Origin: Ashinkailepas kermadecensis
Lineage: Eukaryota; Arthropoda; Thecostraca; Neolepadidae
Assembly (NCBI GenBank): GCA_034440615.1
Contig: JAOTOM010004830.1
Location: 164,501-228,500, forward strand
DNA: 64,000 bases
Direction: 5' to 3'
Below are positions 1-12,600 of the stretch, one piece after another. Position 1 is the stretch's first letter, and each line of letters starts with the position of its first letter. A program made the position numbers and the translations under genes. The notes under the pieces were generated by a model. That model was not told the origin of the DNA. It made no database searches and saw only the letters and a list, made by a program, of their open reading frames with translations.

Positions 1-423
1 ATTCAGCTACATAGCCAGCTTTCTGGATTTTAACTCAATTGCAACTTTGAAGGATGACTTGGCCCATTCTTACATACTCACCGGTAGTCTAGGTATATGT
101 GTAGAAGCACTTTATTTTTTAAGGGGGAGGGGGGGGGGGCAGGCTGATTTAGACAATTTTTTATGTCAACGCCATAAGGTTGATGGTTAAGATTTGGAAG
201 AATCGGAGGAAGGACATGCCCCCCATTCCCCAGTGATTACAATCATGCATCTAGCTGCTGAAAGGAATTTCAAAGAACAGAACGGAAATTCAATGTTTTT
301 TTTATTTTTACTTAGTACGTTTTTCCAGTGAGCATCTTCTGTTACCATCTTCTGTTCGTGCTGATCATGGGTAAAACAATATGTCTACGGTGAGCTTTCC
401 AAAATGCTTGTCATTGCGCGCAG
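1..423. other. Cadherin intron, no gene seen
   Basis: AT-rich sequence with a G-run near 124-139 and a T-run near 297-308. Nothing recognised; the preceding cadherin exon must lie upstream of the window. Confidence 0.5.
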
Positions 424-620
424 TTCCGTTCGAAGTGGAAAGCGCCACCGGATACATTCAAGTCTCCACCCCGCTGAACACCTCCGACCAATCAACGTAC
501 AGTCTGGCCATCGACGTCACCGACGGCACACACCTGGCGACATCTGTGATCGACATCATCATCGTGGCGGAAAACGCGCAGGAATCGTTCGAAAGTGCAT
601 CGCTCACGTTCGAGGTGCTG
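424..620 (+). CDS. Cadherin exon 1 of window (cadherin repeat)
   Basis: Follows an AG at 422-423 and ends before GTAAGT at 621. It enters with two bases of a split codon and leaves in phase 0. The peptide has the G-Y-I then Y-x-L-x-I-x-V-T-D-G strand pattern of the second half of a cadherin repeat. Confidence 0.75.
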
Positions 621-3600
621 GTAAGTTTGTTTCTTTGTGTGGCTTTACGACGCACAAGCTGACGCTATCTGGCATCACCCGGTTGGCTTTCACCCTGACA
701 TGAAGGACCGACATCGCGGGGAATCGAACCTCCGTACCTCTGGTTTTCCAGGAGCTCGGCTTAGCCTGGTCGTGTATTTTACGTTATTTCCAACGGGTAA
801 TTGTGGTGCAACTATATCAATCGAATATGTTCACTAAGGTTCATTACATTTTAAACTTCAGTTCTGTTCAGGTGCTTCGTCCAGTGTTCGCCTTCATCAC
901 CGAAGCAGGCGATTGCAGCTTAGTCATGATCGTATTTCGAAATAATCAAAATCGGTCACGTTTCATTCCACCAAACCATTACAAAGCCGACCCCATTGCG
1001 ACCCTGAAGCGTCCATTAGCGATTGCGTGATGTCTTTGTCTCTGCTTCCAGGAAAACTCGAGCAATGTCACCATCGGTCGACTCATCGCCGAGCGACATC
1101 GCCCCGTGGAGTATCTAAAGGCGGAGATCCTGAATCCGATGCTGAACGATACCTTCGTGGTGACTTCAACGGGGGTATTGCGACTTCTGTCCCCCTTAGA
1201 CTTTGAGGTCAGTGGGTTTGAGTCGAATATCGTGGAACTCATTTGCTTTCTTGTTTTCCCATGGTAGATTGGTAGGATTGTGGAAGTTCGAGGTCAGACC
1301 AGACATGTTTGATGTTTGAAGATAATCTAGATGAATGCTACGTGATTACTTTATGTGGTAATATACCACTTGACGGATAGTGTTGCCATTAATGATGCGT
1401 TACTATTATCATTGTATTGTCAATGTTATTGGAACAAAAGTGTGAGTATTATTGATAAGTATTGAAGTGCTCTGGGTAATATTTTTCATGAATGAGGGAT
1501 ATTTTGGGGATAACTTGCAGGACTATGAGATCCAGGGATACAATATGTTTTCATTCGATAGGGGTCAGCAGTGAAAGGGGGTGGTGTAATGCTCCATGTG
1601 AATAGCTTATACAGTTCTCAGAAAGTAGCAGATGGGGTAAAAAATGTGTCTGTGGAGTCCATTTGGCTTGATGTTGCTGTGGGAAAAGGCAACAGCAATA
1701 AACTAAGGATTGGAGCTTTGTATCGATCAGGAACCTTGCCACATTCTCAGCAACTGGAGCTCGATAAGGTGATTTGTGAGGAAATCAGTAAAAACTTTCA
1801 GAGGAAATGCCTTATTCTTGGTGACTTTAATCTAAAAGGATATGAAAATGTTGGTGTTGGCTCCCCATCATGTAAACTGTTTAGGAAATGCCTTGAAGAG
1901 GACTTGTTCTTACATCAGTTTGTAGTGGAACCAACCAGGCAGGGCTCATTCTTGGACCTTGTCTTCTCAGATTTAAGTGATTTGGTTCAAGACTTGACTG
2001 TGGGAGAAACTCTGGGAAGAAGTAACCATAACATAGTGAGATTTAAGGTACAAATAGCAGGGACAATCAAGGATAACTTGGCAAAGATTCCAAATTTTAA
2101 CGGGGCAGACTTTGACTCCATGAGAGAGGCTTTAAGTGCCATAAAATGGGAATAATAATTTTTTATTTAAATGCCTGTGAAATGTGGGAAAAGTTCAAAT
2201 CTTACTTGAGGGAAATTCAGATTAGACATGTCCCCCAAAAGCAAGGGTGCAAAAGAAGGGTAGGAAAGCCAGCATGGCTTATACCAGATTTGAGGAGGTC
2301 AATTAAGACTAAGAAAGATGCATTTAGAGTATTTAAGGAAGCTTCAAATATCGTAAATCTAAGGTCGCATCAAAAAGCTAGAGATGCTGTGAAGCAGAAA
2401 ACCAGAGCAGCAAGGCGAGCAAAATAATTGGATTTGGCTAGGAACTGTAATGGGGACAGTAAAAAGTTCTTTAGTTTCTACAAGCTAAGTAAAGTTTCAA
2501 GCACAATTGGTCCACTGGAAGTAAATGGGACTATATTGAGTGAGGATGGTGAGATGGTTGAGGAGCTGAGCAAGCAGTTTAAATCAGTGTTTACAGTGGA
2601 GGATGTGACAAATCTGCCAACCGTGAACCACAGTTCAGTGACAGGTGATCAGATACACGATGTTGATATCATTGATAGTGATGTTGTTTTCAATTATATC
2701 AGAAAAATAAAGCCAAACAAGGCAGCAGGACCTGATGGAATTTACGCTAGGGTATTGCGGGAAGCTGAAAAGGAACTGGCAATTCGACTTAGTATAATAT
2801 TTCGTAGATCAGTTTCACAAAATGAAATTCCAACAGATTGGAAAAGGGCAAATGTAGTTCCTATTTTCAAGAAAGGAGAAAGAGGGAAAGTTGAAAATTA
2901 TAGGCCAGTAAGCCTCACATCCCTAGTCTGCAAGGTGCTCGAATCAATTATCAAAGATAGAACAGTTAGTTTTCTCGAAGGAAACAGATTTATTCAAGAT
3001 ACTCAACATGGGTTTAGAAAAGGGACATCGTGTCTCACAAATCTCTTGGACTTTTTAAATTTTGCTATGGAACAATTTGATCAGGGAAATCAGGTTGATG
3101 TAGCATATCTTGACTTAAGTAAGGCCTTTGACAAGGTACCCCATAAACGGTTAATGATGCAGCTTCAGGTCCATGGCATTGCAGGTAGCATCCTAAAATG
3201 GATTGAGTTGTGGCTTTCAGATAGACAGCAGAGAGTGATGCTAAATGGTACAAAGTCATCATGGCAAAATGTTCTTAGTGGAGTCCCTCAAGGGTCGGTA
3301 CTGGGGCCACTGTTGTTCATTATATTTGTGAATAGCATTGAATGTGGCCTAAGCAGTAAGGTTTTGAAATTTGCGGATGATTTGAAGATCTTTAGGGCAA
3401 TAACTGGGCACAATGAGAAGGTTTTGTTGCAGAACGACTTAGACGAGCTTGTGAAGTGGTCCGAAAAATGGCAAATGAAGTTTAATTTTGATAAGTGCAA
3501 AGTCATGCATGTAGGTAGGCAGCATATGAAGGCTCCATACTTGATGGATAGCCAAGTACTATCTGTGACTCAGCAGGAGAAGGCCTTAGGTGTTATTTTG

Positions 3601-6600
3601 AACAAAAAATTGGGGGCATCAGAACAGACCAAAGAAGCCAGGAAGAAGGCACTAAGAATGCTTGGGGCGATACAGAGGAATGTCATACAAAAGTGAGGAG
3701 CTCATCAGGAAGCTTTACTGTGCATATGTCAGGCCACATTTGGAATACTGTGTCCAAGCTTGGTCCCCTAGTTATGAGAAAGATTGTTGGCTTTTAGAGA
3801 GAGTACAAAAGATGGCAACAAAAATGGTTGATGGTATAGGCAACCTGGCATATGAGGAAAGATTGAAGAAATTGAATATGTTTTCACTTAGATATAGAAG
3901 GCTGAGAGGAGATCTCATCGAGGTTTTAAATTTGTTCATGGTCAGGAACAGGGATATCTCGGGGAAATGTTTGAATTTAACAGAAATGATGCAATTAGAG
4001 GTCATCAATTCAAAATTAAAGTTAATCACAGCAGGACAAGGTTAAGACAGTCTTTCTTCACCAACAGGGTAGTAGAACACTGGAACCAGCTGCCAGGAAC
4101 AATTGTCAGTAGCAACACACTGAACATCTTTAAAAACGGCATAGACAATCATCATAAGAATAGGGGGCTTGTTTTTCTGTATTCCAGGGAGGGTTGATTG
4201 ACAGATTTGGTGGGCAACTGGTTCAGTGTACAAAGTGCAACCAAGAAGGGCCCTTGTGGCTCATTGTTGCACTGATCTTTTATGTCTCTATGTCTAATAT
4301 CATAACAGGATCCCTGGTTTAAGTTCCAAAGATTACTTATATCATAGATGATATGTGAACACATGAAGAGCCATGTTACGGCCAGAGATCACTTCCTAGT
4401 TGTTTGTATGCAAAAATACCATTGTATTGTGACTTCATTTGTTGCAATTTTTATCGTGCCATATCGTGTACCGCCAATGGAACTTTTTTTCTTCAAGCGT
4501 TATGTTGCCTGATATATAGGAAGCCTGACTGACTGACTGACTGACTGACTCTAGTGCTAAACTGACTGGCACTGACCTCGTCGCTCATAATGATGGACTT
4601 GCTGCCGACAGGAGCGTCGCCAGCTCTCATTCACCGTGGTGCTCGAGTACCAGCACGGCGGACAGAAGCACGTGCGCGCAGTCGCGTTGACCCTCAACGT
4701 CGGCGACGTCAACGACAACCCGCCGCGGTTCAGCAGTCGTCACTACCGAGCCGCCGTCGACACCGCCGCCGGCGTCGGCGACCTGATCTCCGTGACCCCG
4801 GCCATCCGGGTCAGCGACCCCGACCGCGTACCGAGTCGGCTGACGTTCCGGCTGCGAGGCGCTCGGGGTCACGCCTGCACGGCGTTCAATGTCAGCCAGC
4901 TGGCGTTGCTGAGCGTGGCTGAGACGTCGTTTCAACGAAGTGTGTACGAGTGTGAGCTCGAGGTGATGGACGAGGACGGGATGGGCTCCACCAGCCTGCT
5001 GACCGTGGAGGTGGAGCGCCAGCAGGTCGACACTGACGACGGCGACATCACCAAGCTGACGGCGAGGCAGACGGCGTCGGCACCGGTCGGCGAGATGAAG
5101 AGCTCGGGAACGACCATCCGCAGCGTTGGCGAAAATCGTCCTCACGAGGAACTCGCGGCCGCCTCTGCCGGCGATTCCCAGCCGGAGGGCGCCGTGGAGG
5201 GGCGCGACTTCCGGTCGCGGGCCCTCGCCGAGTCGTCGCTGATTCTCGCCCAGCTGTTGTCGGACGTCGGCAACCGCTCTGGTGTGATCCGGGCCGCCGT
5301 GAGAATTCCCACGGTTCTGCCGCCCGGTGCTGTCATCTACCGGCTACCTCAGGAAGTATCGCTTCGCCCGCTGCCCGATGGTGCGCTGGCAGCCCACGCC
5401 CTGAACGGCAGCGGCGATGTCGTCGAGATGTGGCCGCAAGGGGTGGTGGGGCGGGGCAGTAGCAGAGGCAAACACTTCGCGGTCGACTTCAAGGACAGAG
5501 TAGTTCGGGTGGCGAGGCCGCTAGAAGAGGCCGGTAAGGTGGTTGTGCGCGTACAGTCACAAGAGGACAACAAGCGGAAGGACGTGCTGATACTAATGGT
5601 GGACGTGGTTCTCGTGCCTCGCCCCAGGCTGGCACGTGATGCTCTTTCATTCGATCTGGACGAGGGCGAGTACGTTGACAAGCGCGTGGGCTTGGTGCGG
5701 CTGAGGTCCTCTGCGATAGACGACCGCGTGGTGTTCGGCATCCCGGACGGCAACTCCTCTTACCGAGTCTCTCAGGACGGCGCCGTCTTCCTCTCCGGCT
5801 CGGTGGACCACGAGAAGTCGCCCGTGGTGCGCATCCCCGTACAGGTGTGCCCGCAGCTGTGCGTGGACATCGTGTCGAAGCTGCCGCTCGAGGAGAACGT
5901 GCAGGACGCGTGTCGCACCTCCTGCGACGTCGTCAACGTCACCGTCACGGTCGGCGACCTCAACGACAACGACCCCGTCTTCACCGGCGTCAGCGACGTG
6001 GCGAGCGCGCCCCGCGGCGAGCAGAACGAGCCCGACGCGCCCTACGCCGTGTACAAGATGAAGACGCCCGCGCAGCTGGCCGCGGGCGTCGTGGTCGCCA
6101 ACATCTCGGCGTACGATGCGGACGGCGATCCGCTCGCCGGCGGCGCCATCCGCTTCAAGATCCTCACGCCGGGAGACGACTTCACGATCGGCGGCGAGTC
6201 TGGCCGAGTGACGACGGCGCGCCGACTGACACATCCGGCCGGCTCGGTGCGCCGCATGACCCTGGTGGCCTACGACCTGGGCTCGCCCAGCCGGCGCGCG
6301 TTCGCTGTGCTCGAGCTGACCGCCACCGCCGGCGGCCGCGTGGAGGCGATGCGCACCTTCGACAAAGCCGAGTACAGCGTGTCGGTTGCCGAGAATAGGT
6401 CCGTGACGAGGACGCCGCTGAAGTGGCGCGTGGAGCCGGCGGTGCCGGACAGGCGCTGGACGGTGCGTGTAGTCAACGCCACCGGCCGACTGCCGCGTCT
6501 GTCGGCGTCCATCGTGAACGACTCCCTTCTGGAGATCGACGGCCGCCTTGACTTCGAGGAGACGCAGGAGCTGTTGCTACTCGTGACCACGAACACACCA

Positions 6601-9600
6601 TCTGACACCGTCGGGGTGTCCAACTCTACCGGCCTCGACCGGCCTTTCGACGCGGCGCCGGCGGTCCCAAGACGTGCTGGATCAAGCGCGAGTTCAGAGG
6701 CGCTGCTCTACAACGAGGCCGTCGTCAGGGTGTACGTCACCGACGTCAACGACAACGCTCCGACGTTCAACGTCTCAGTCGTGCCAGTGATTGTCGGCGT
6801 TCCGTACGACGCCGGATATGGCTATGACGTCATGAAGGTCCAGGTACGTCTTTTATGGCAGTCGGTTGAGGTGCTCCGACACCCCAAAAGTCCGGTACAT
6901 TTGTGCTGAAGTGTATGCTGAGCTGAAGTGGTGCTGGTCATAGCCATGCTAATCGTTCGTTGATTTGTGTTCTGGCTTCATTTTCAACCTTAAAACAAAC
7001 GAAATAACTCTGATCACTGTATGTGCTGAGTGGAAGCTTGAACACTTGGCGTCCTTCTTGGAGCTACGTTGTCAACAGTGCATTTGCACACAGAATAGGA
7101 CATGGCACAGACACACATGAAGTCCTGGCTAGCTTCAACGATGCGCGTTGCCTTTGTAAAGCGAACCTTGACGTTTTGTATGTGCCCGATTTTGCTTTAT
7201 AGGTGCATATGCGTATTGGCTGTGGATATCATGACATAATGACCGTTGAGGCCCATCAACTGCACTACGATAATCCCACGTATCCACGTAACCACCCAGC
7301 TACCGCATCATAAGCGTTTCTAGGAAGGAATTTAACCAACAACTTTGCAGTTGCCATAAGAACAGTTCAATCCGCTACCTCCTTAATGGTGACGACCTTG
7401 AATCTGCCGCAGGCCAGCGACATGGATGCTGGTGATAACGTGACCTACACAATTGACGTCGCCGACGCCAACGTGCGGTCCATGTACAGTATCGACCCAG
7501 CGAGAGGTCAGGTAAGTCGGCTGCGGTCCATGTACAGTGTCGACCCAGCGAGAGGTCAGGTAAGTCGGCGGCGGTCGCACCAGCAATGGGTGCATGTGTT
7601 GGGTGTTGTTTGTCATTCAGTCTGGGTATAGTACAGCAACGGTACAGCAGCGGTACAGCAGCGCTACAGCAGTGATCATCTGGTACAATAGTGCAGCCAG
7701 GCAGGATGCTGGGTTTGCATATACAGCAAGCGTTATGGTTCACAAAGAAAGGGATGCGCCCCAACGTTAGATGCCAAATTTTCGACATCAGCGCGGTAGC
7801 ATTTTTATGTTGATATCCTCGTGCTTGCTGAAGAGAAGGTCTCGTTGGTTGCAGATGTGGTTGCTGAGGAGGGCCGACCAGTTGCCACAGAGGATCCACC
7901 GTCTGCAGGTCACCGCTACTGATTCTGCCAACAATACGGACGAGCTGCCGGTGCTGGTGAGCTAGAGCTCGGCGTGTGACGTACATAACAGATAATAATA
8001 ACTGAGCTATAGCACAGCAACCCGCTGTATTGGCGTTATAATGCCGGTTACCGCATCGACCTGTTGTTGAGTTATAATGCCGGGTACCGCGTCGACCTAT
8101 TGACGAGTTATAATGCCGGTTACCGCATCGACTTAGTGGCGAGTCATAACGCCGGGTACCGCATCCACATGTTGCTAAGTTATAACCCAGTCGAGGCTTC
8201 AGGCTGTTAGTGAGTTACAGCATATGGAGTATCGCACAAGGGCGCAGCCAATGGAGGGGGAGCGGCAATGGGCAGCCCCTGGAACTCTGAATGGACCCTG
8301 TGGGGCCCCATCGTTCAAGAGGGATAGGGGGCTGCTCATCTCCTTTGCCCCTCTTGCCCGAGGTACGACGGGCCCCAGAGGACCTGCTAAGGGCCAGCGC
8401 AACCCCTCAGCTATCCAGCAAGGCCCCCGCAAGAAAACCCAAGAGAGTGAATGGTCTCTACGTCATCTTCCTGAATATGTAGGAGCCCACAGGAGCTCTT
8501 GAATAGCTAAGGCTCCGCAGAGAACCTCCGAACCTCCAGCAGAGCACCCATGATGGGCGATGGGCTGGCCACTCTGACTCCCTTCCCCGGTGACATGAGA
8601 ACCCTTGAATAGCGCCGCAGGGTTCCCTCGCACCTCCAAGGGGCCGGGCCGGCCCCGGAGGAGATTAAAGGCGGGTGAGGGATGGTACCCCTCCCTTGGG
8701 TGTATGGGGGATACGGTGTAGGTGACCTGCTGATTGTAAAAACCGGTCTAATTATAAGGAGAACTGATAATTTTGTTGGTAATGATCGAGGCCCAAAAGA
8801 CCTGAGGCTCTCAAGAACGCCACCGCCTCCGCCGTTGAACGAGTCCTGGCTACGCCCTTGGTATCACATCAACCTGTTGGTGAGATTAAGGCATACTGGT
8901 AGACCACTACCAAAATACGTCGATGTTCAACAATGTTAGCCATGTCATGGCATTACCAATGACGTGACAATATCTCGCACGTGCTCCACTCGACAAACCT
9001 CACAGCAGAAATGCTTGTTCTTGAACCTCCACCCACGTGACATTGGAATCTCGGCACCACCGCGCACGTCCCGGACAGCTGCCAAGCCCGGGACCGAGCA
9101 CATACCGCCTGCTTCAAACAGGTAACGGAGGGTGGATAGGCGGTGGATAACTGTGGACAGTCGATAGGCGGCAGATAACGACGGGTATAAGATGATATGC
9201 GGCACATAACTGTGGACAGTCGATAGGTGGCAGATAACGACGGGTACACGATAGGTGGCAAATAACGGCGGGGAGATAATGGCGCGTAGACGATAGCACA
9301 TCACATTTGATTCAGGCAGATAACTGAGTAACCGATAGCTAGATAGATCTTTTTTCCTTAGCAGAGGCAAAGTGCCATCCGCTAGAAGAGTGATACGTTA
9401 AAGAAAGGACTACGGTAAACCGGCTTGTGTGGCATCCGGTATCAGGCAATCAAGAAAGGAAAGTAGGGGAACGCCGGCAAACGAGAAAAGTGGTGCAAGG
9501 GTTGGAGCACATACATATGATACAGGACATTCAGTACATACAGACACGCAGGCATTCATACACGGAAGAACATTTTAAGGATGGCCAACATCACTGCCCC

Positions 9601-12600
9601 GGATCAGGCTCCGCTGGCCACCCGCGACCTGAAAACGAAGCGGATATCCGTCGCCCAGGGCGAGCCGTGGGCGACCGGACACAACATTGGATGTGTTGAT
9701 GTGTGCTTTAGTTAAAGCTTGGTAAAAACACCCGTAGGAAGAAAAGCCAAACTGCTTTGAAAACCCGAAGGTAAAAAACCCAGCGCAAACTATGGGGTAG
9801 CCGTCAATTTTTTGCCAACTTGGATCGGACCCTTCCTGCCTGTTGGAAAGTAACCTATATGTTTGTGTGTTTGTGTGAATCAGGAGAGGAAGAGAGGCAG
9901 CGTGTAACGCGTGCCTTATAGCTTTTAACTTCACATCTAGTCAGTTTGAACCAGGTAGAGTGCGGCAGAGAAATCAGATCAAATCGAAAAGTTTGTTGCC
10001 TTGTAAAAAGGGGAAAATTAGCTCGAGGAGGACCGGGTAGTCATCCCCAAGTAGAGTCTGAAGCGACATCTGCGTATGAGTTTTGATAAAGTACTGAAGA
10101 ATGGAGAGACGATGACTAGCATATGCTGGGCAGGTAAGTAAAATGTGCGCGACGGTAGTGTGGACTCCACATGTGCTACAAAGGGGAGTGTGGCGTGGTT
10201 GAAGGAAGATGTAGTCGTGTGTTAATTTGGTGTGACCCAGGTGTAGACGCGCTAGTACCACCTCGTCTAGACGTGTGTCTCGGTGGGCTGAGGGCCATTT
10301 GATGAATGTAGGTTTAATATGGTGTAAGTGTGAGGTGTTGTGTGTCCAGCAGGCCTGGATATATTTGGTAAATAGCATATTTACTAAGGAAAGGAGATCC
10401 CGGGGGGGGCACTGGGGCATATTCAGTCGGAGGGAGGTCAATTGCCGCGCGGGCAAGGACGTCCACTCGCTTGTTCCCCGGGATATCCTTGTGTCTAGGG
10501 ATCCAGAGGAGGGTGAGCTGAAAGTGCTTGATTGTTGTGGTAAAGGTGTCGGATAGCGTGGAGTGTTGGGTGTGTGGTGTTGTGTATGGTCGCGAGAGCA
10601 TCGATAGAGGAACGTGAGTCAGTGCAGATAGTAGTGGGGGTGGTGATGTGTCGTGCAATGATGTGTTCCAGGCAAGTGAGTACGGCGACTAATTCTGCTG
10701 TGTATACCGAATGCTAATTTAGTTTGTCCAGTGTCGGGCCCACCGCACCAGGCGGCACCTGTACCATCGTTGGTACGGGAACCGTCAGTGTAGAAGAATG
10801 TGTGTTGTGGGTGGGCCTCTTGATATTCAAAGAATTTGACTTGAGCTTCGATGGGGGAGAGTAGGGTTTTGTCGTGCCTGAAGTGATACTCGAGTTTGGG
10901 GTGTTTCGTGTGCCAGAATGGGTCGGGAGTAGCATTGGGTTTGGTCGGGAGTTGCAATGGGAAATTTCAGTGCGAGGTTGAGAACCTGTTTCAAGTAGAT
11001 ACCAATGTTGTATTTCTTTTTGTTGTTGTTGCGCCGAAAAGGGGGTTTTGACCAGGCAACATTGGAGGGGTGATTTAGCTTTGCTGTTGTCCTGAAGTGG
11101 TATCTAACGAGTTGTAGTGTTCTGCGGTGCTGTAGGCTGGGGAGATTGGCCTCAACCCGGAAACTGGTGGTAGGTGCCGTGCGGTGTGCTCCGGTGATGA
11201 TGCGAAGTGCATGGTTTTGTATGCATTCTAGTGTGGTGGTGTGTGAGGGGGATATATGATCGAAGATAAACGCATTGTATTCCAGGATTGAACGAATCAG
11301 TGCAATGTACATTTTGGTGAGGGTAGCCCTGTCTGCACCCCAGTCGCGACCGGAGATGTACCGCAGGAGATTTAGGCGCTTAGCGCAGCGGTGTATGGGC
11401 TGTGGTATATCTGGGAAGCCGAGAAAAGAGCATTGTGGCCGATTTAGTGGGAGAGATCTGTAACCCCAGAGGGAGCACCATGAATCAATGTGATTCATGG
11501 CGTGTTGGACAAAATGTCTGCTGCATCTTCCGAGGAGCGGGTACACCAAATAGCCAAATCATCGGCGTACATAAAATATTTTAGACAGGGGGCAATCAGG
11601 GGAATTTGGTCCAATGCATCGTTGATCATCATGAGAAACAGGGTTTGGGATAGGACGCTGCCCTGCGGGACGCCTTGACCGAGAGTGTGGGGCCGAGAAT
11701 TGACGCTGCTGCAACGACCGGTGAAGGAACGATCGTCGAGAAAGTTGGCGATAAAGGTGGCCATTCTGCCCTTGATACCAAGTCGGTGTAATTTAATTCG
11801 AAGGGCAGAACTGTGTACTTTATTAAGCGTTGAGTGTAGGTTTACAAAAAGGAAATAGTTTCGATTTTTCGCGAATCCACGCTGGATTGAGTCAACAATT
11901 TCGATGAGGTTATCAGCGGTGCTCCGCATTGGCCGAAAGCCGCCCAAGTAAAGGGGAGATACTTTTGCTATTTTCACGATAGACTCTGATTCGTCCATTG
12001 ACCATGCGCTCAAAGATTTTGCAAGCACAACTCGTGAGAGATATAGGGCGATAGCTGGAAGGGAAGTGTCTGGGTTTGAGGGGTTTAGCGATAGGGAGGA
12101 TAGTGCTAGTAGACCAAGAGGCTGGGAAAGTACCGTTAGTCCATAGGCGATTTAGCGCCGAAAGCAGGTTGTCTTTACCGGGGTCAGGGAGATTACCGGG
12201 GTCAGGGAGATTACCGGGGTCAGGGAGATTACCGGGGTCAGGGAGATTTTGAAAGAAGGGATATGCCAATTGGTCGGGGCCAACCGCAGTGTTTGTCACC
12301 TTAGAGATATATAAATTTAGTTCATAGAGTGCAAAGGGGGCAATGGTGGCACGGGTGTCAAGGGTATCGCGAAGGAATGTGGTGTTGTGCTGTGAGTTCT
12401 GGTTGTTGGAGATGTCAGAATAATAAGTGCCGAAGTGTTCCGCGACGGCTGAGGGTTCTGTTATGTTACACTGATTGATTATCAGTTGTGGGAATGCGTA
12501 TTTTGGGGATCTGCCATTGGAGAACAAGCGAATTTGAATCCAAACTTGATAGATGTGTTGTCATAGCCGCAAGCCCTCGGGTGTGGAGATTTTGGCTCTC

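Larger units (their letters stand above)
1510..4551 (+). mobile_element. CR1-like non-LTR retrotransposon, copy 1, 5'-truncated and decayed
   Basis: Endonuclease (LILGDFNLKGYENVG near 1810) and reverse transcriptase (PDGIYARVLREAE, YLDLSKAFDKVPHKRL, GVPQGSVLGPLLFIIF, FADDLKIF) are present in the usual order. The 3' end is a (CTGA)n microsatellite at 4525-4550, as in CR1/L2-type elements. It lies in the intron between cadherin exons 2 and 3. It is dead: a frame change near 2150, a TAA at 2425, a two-base deletion near 3687 and a one-base deletion near 3927 relative to copy 2. The exact 5' junction is uncertain. Confidence 0.88.
9960..12540 (-). mobile_element. I-type non-LTR retrotransposon with RNase H, truncated and decayed
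   Basis: Read on the minus strand: reverse transcriptase N-part (TILPIAKPLKPRHFPSSYRP), GVPQGSVLSQTLF, YADD active site (YFMYADDLAIW near 11570), thumb, RNase H (FFYTDGSRTNDGTGAAW near 10790) and a C-terminal CSTCGV...LLTCPAYA zinc-knuckle-like segment. The RT plus RNase H layout fits the I group of LINEs. The coding region is split over several frames and the 5' half (ORF1, endonuclease) is missing. Confidence 0.82.

Noticed and set aside
4590..6398. Several overlapping open frames on both strands over the large cadherin exon
   Set aside because: Arg/Ala-rich shadow frames caused by high GC; only the cadherin frame has domain motifs and matching splice sites.
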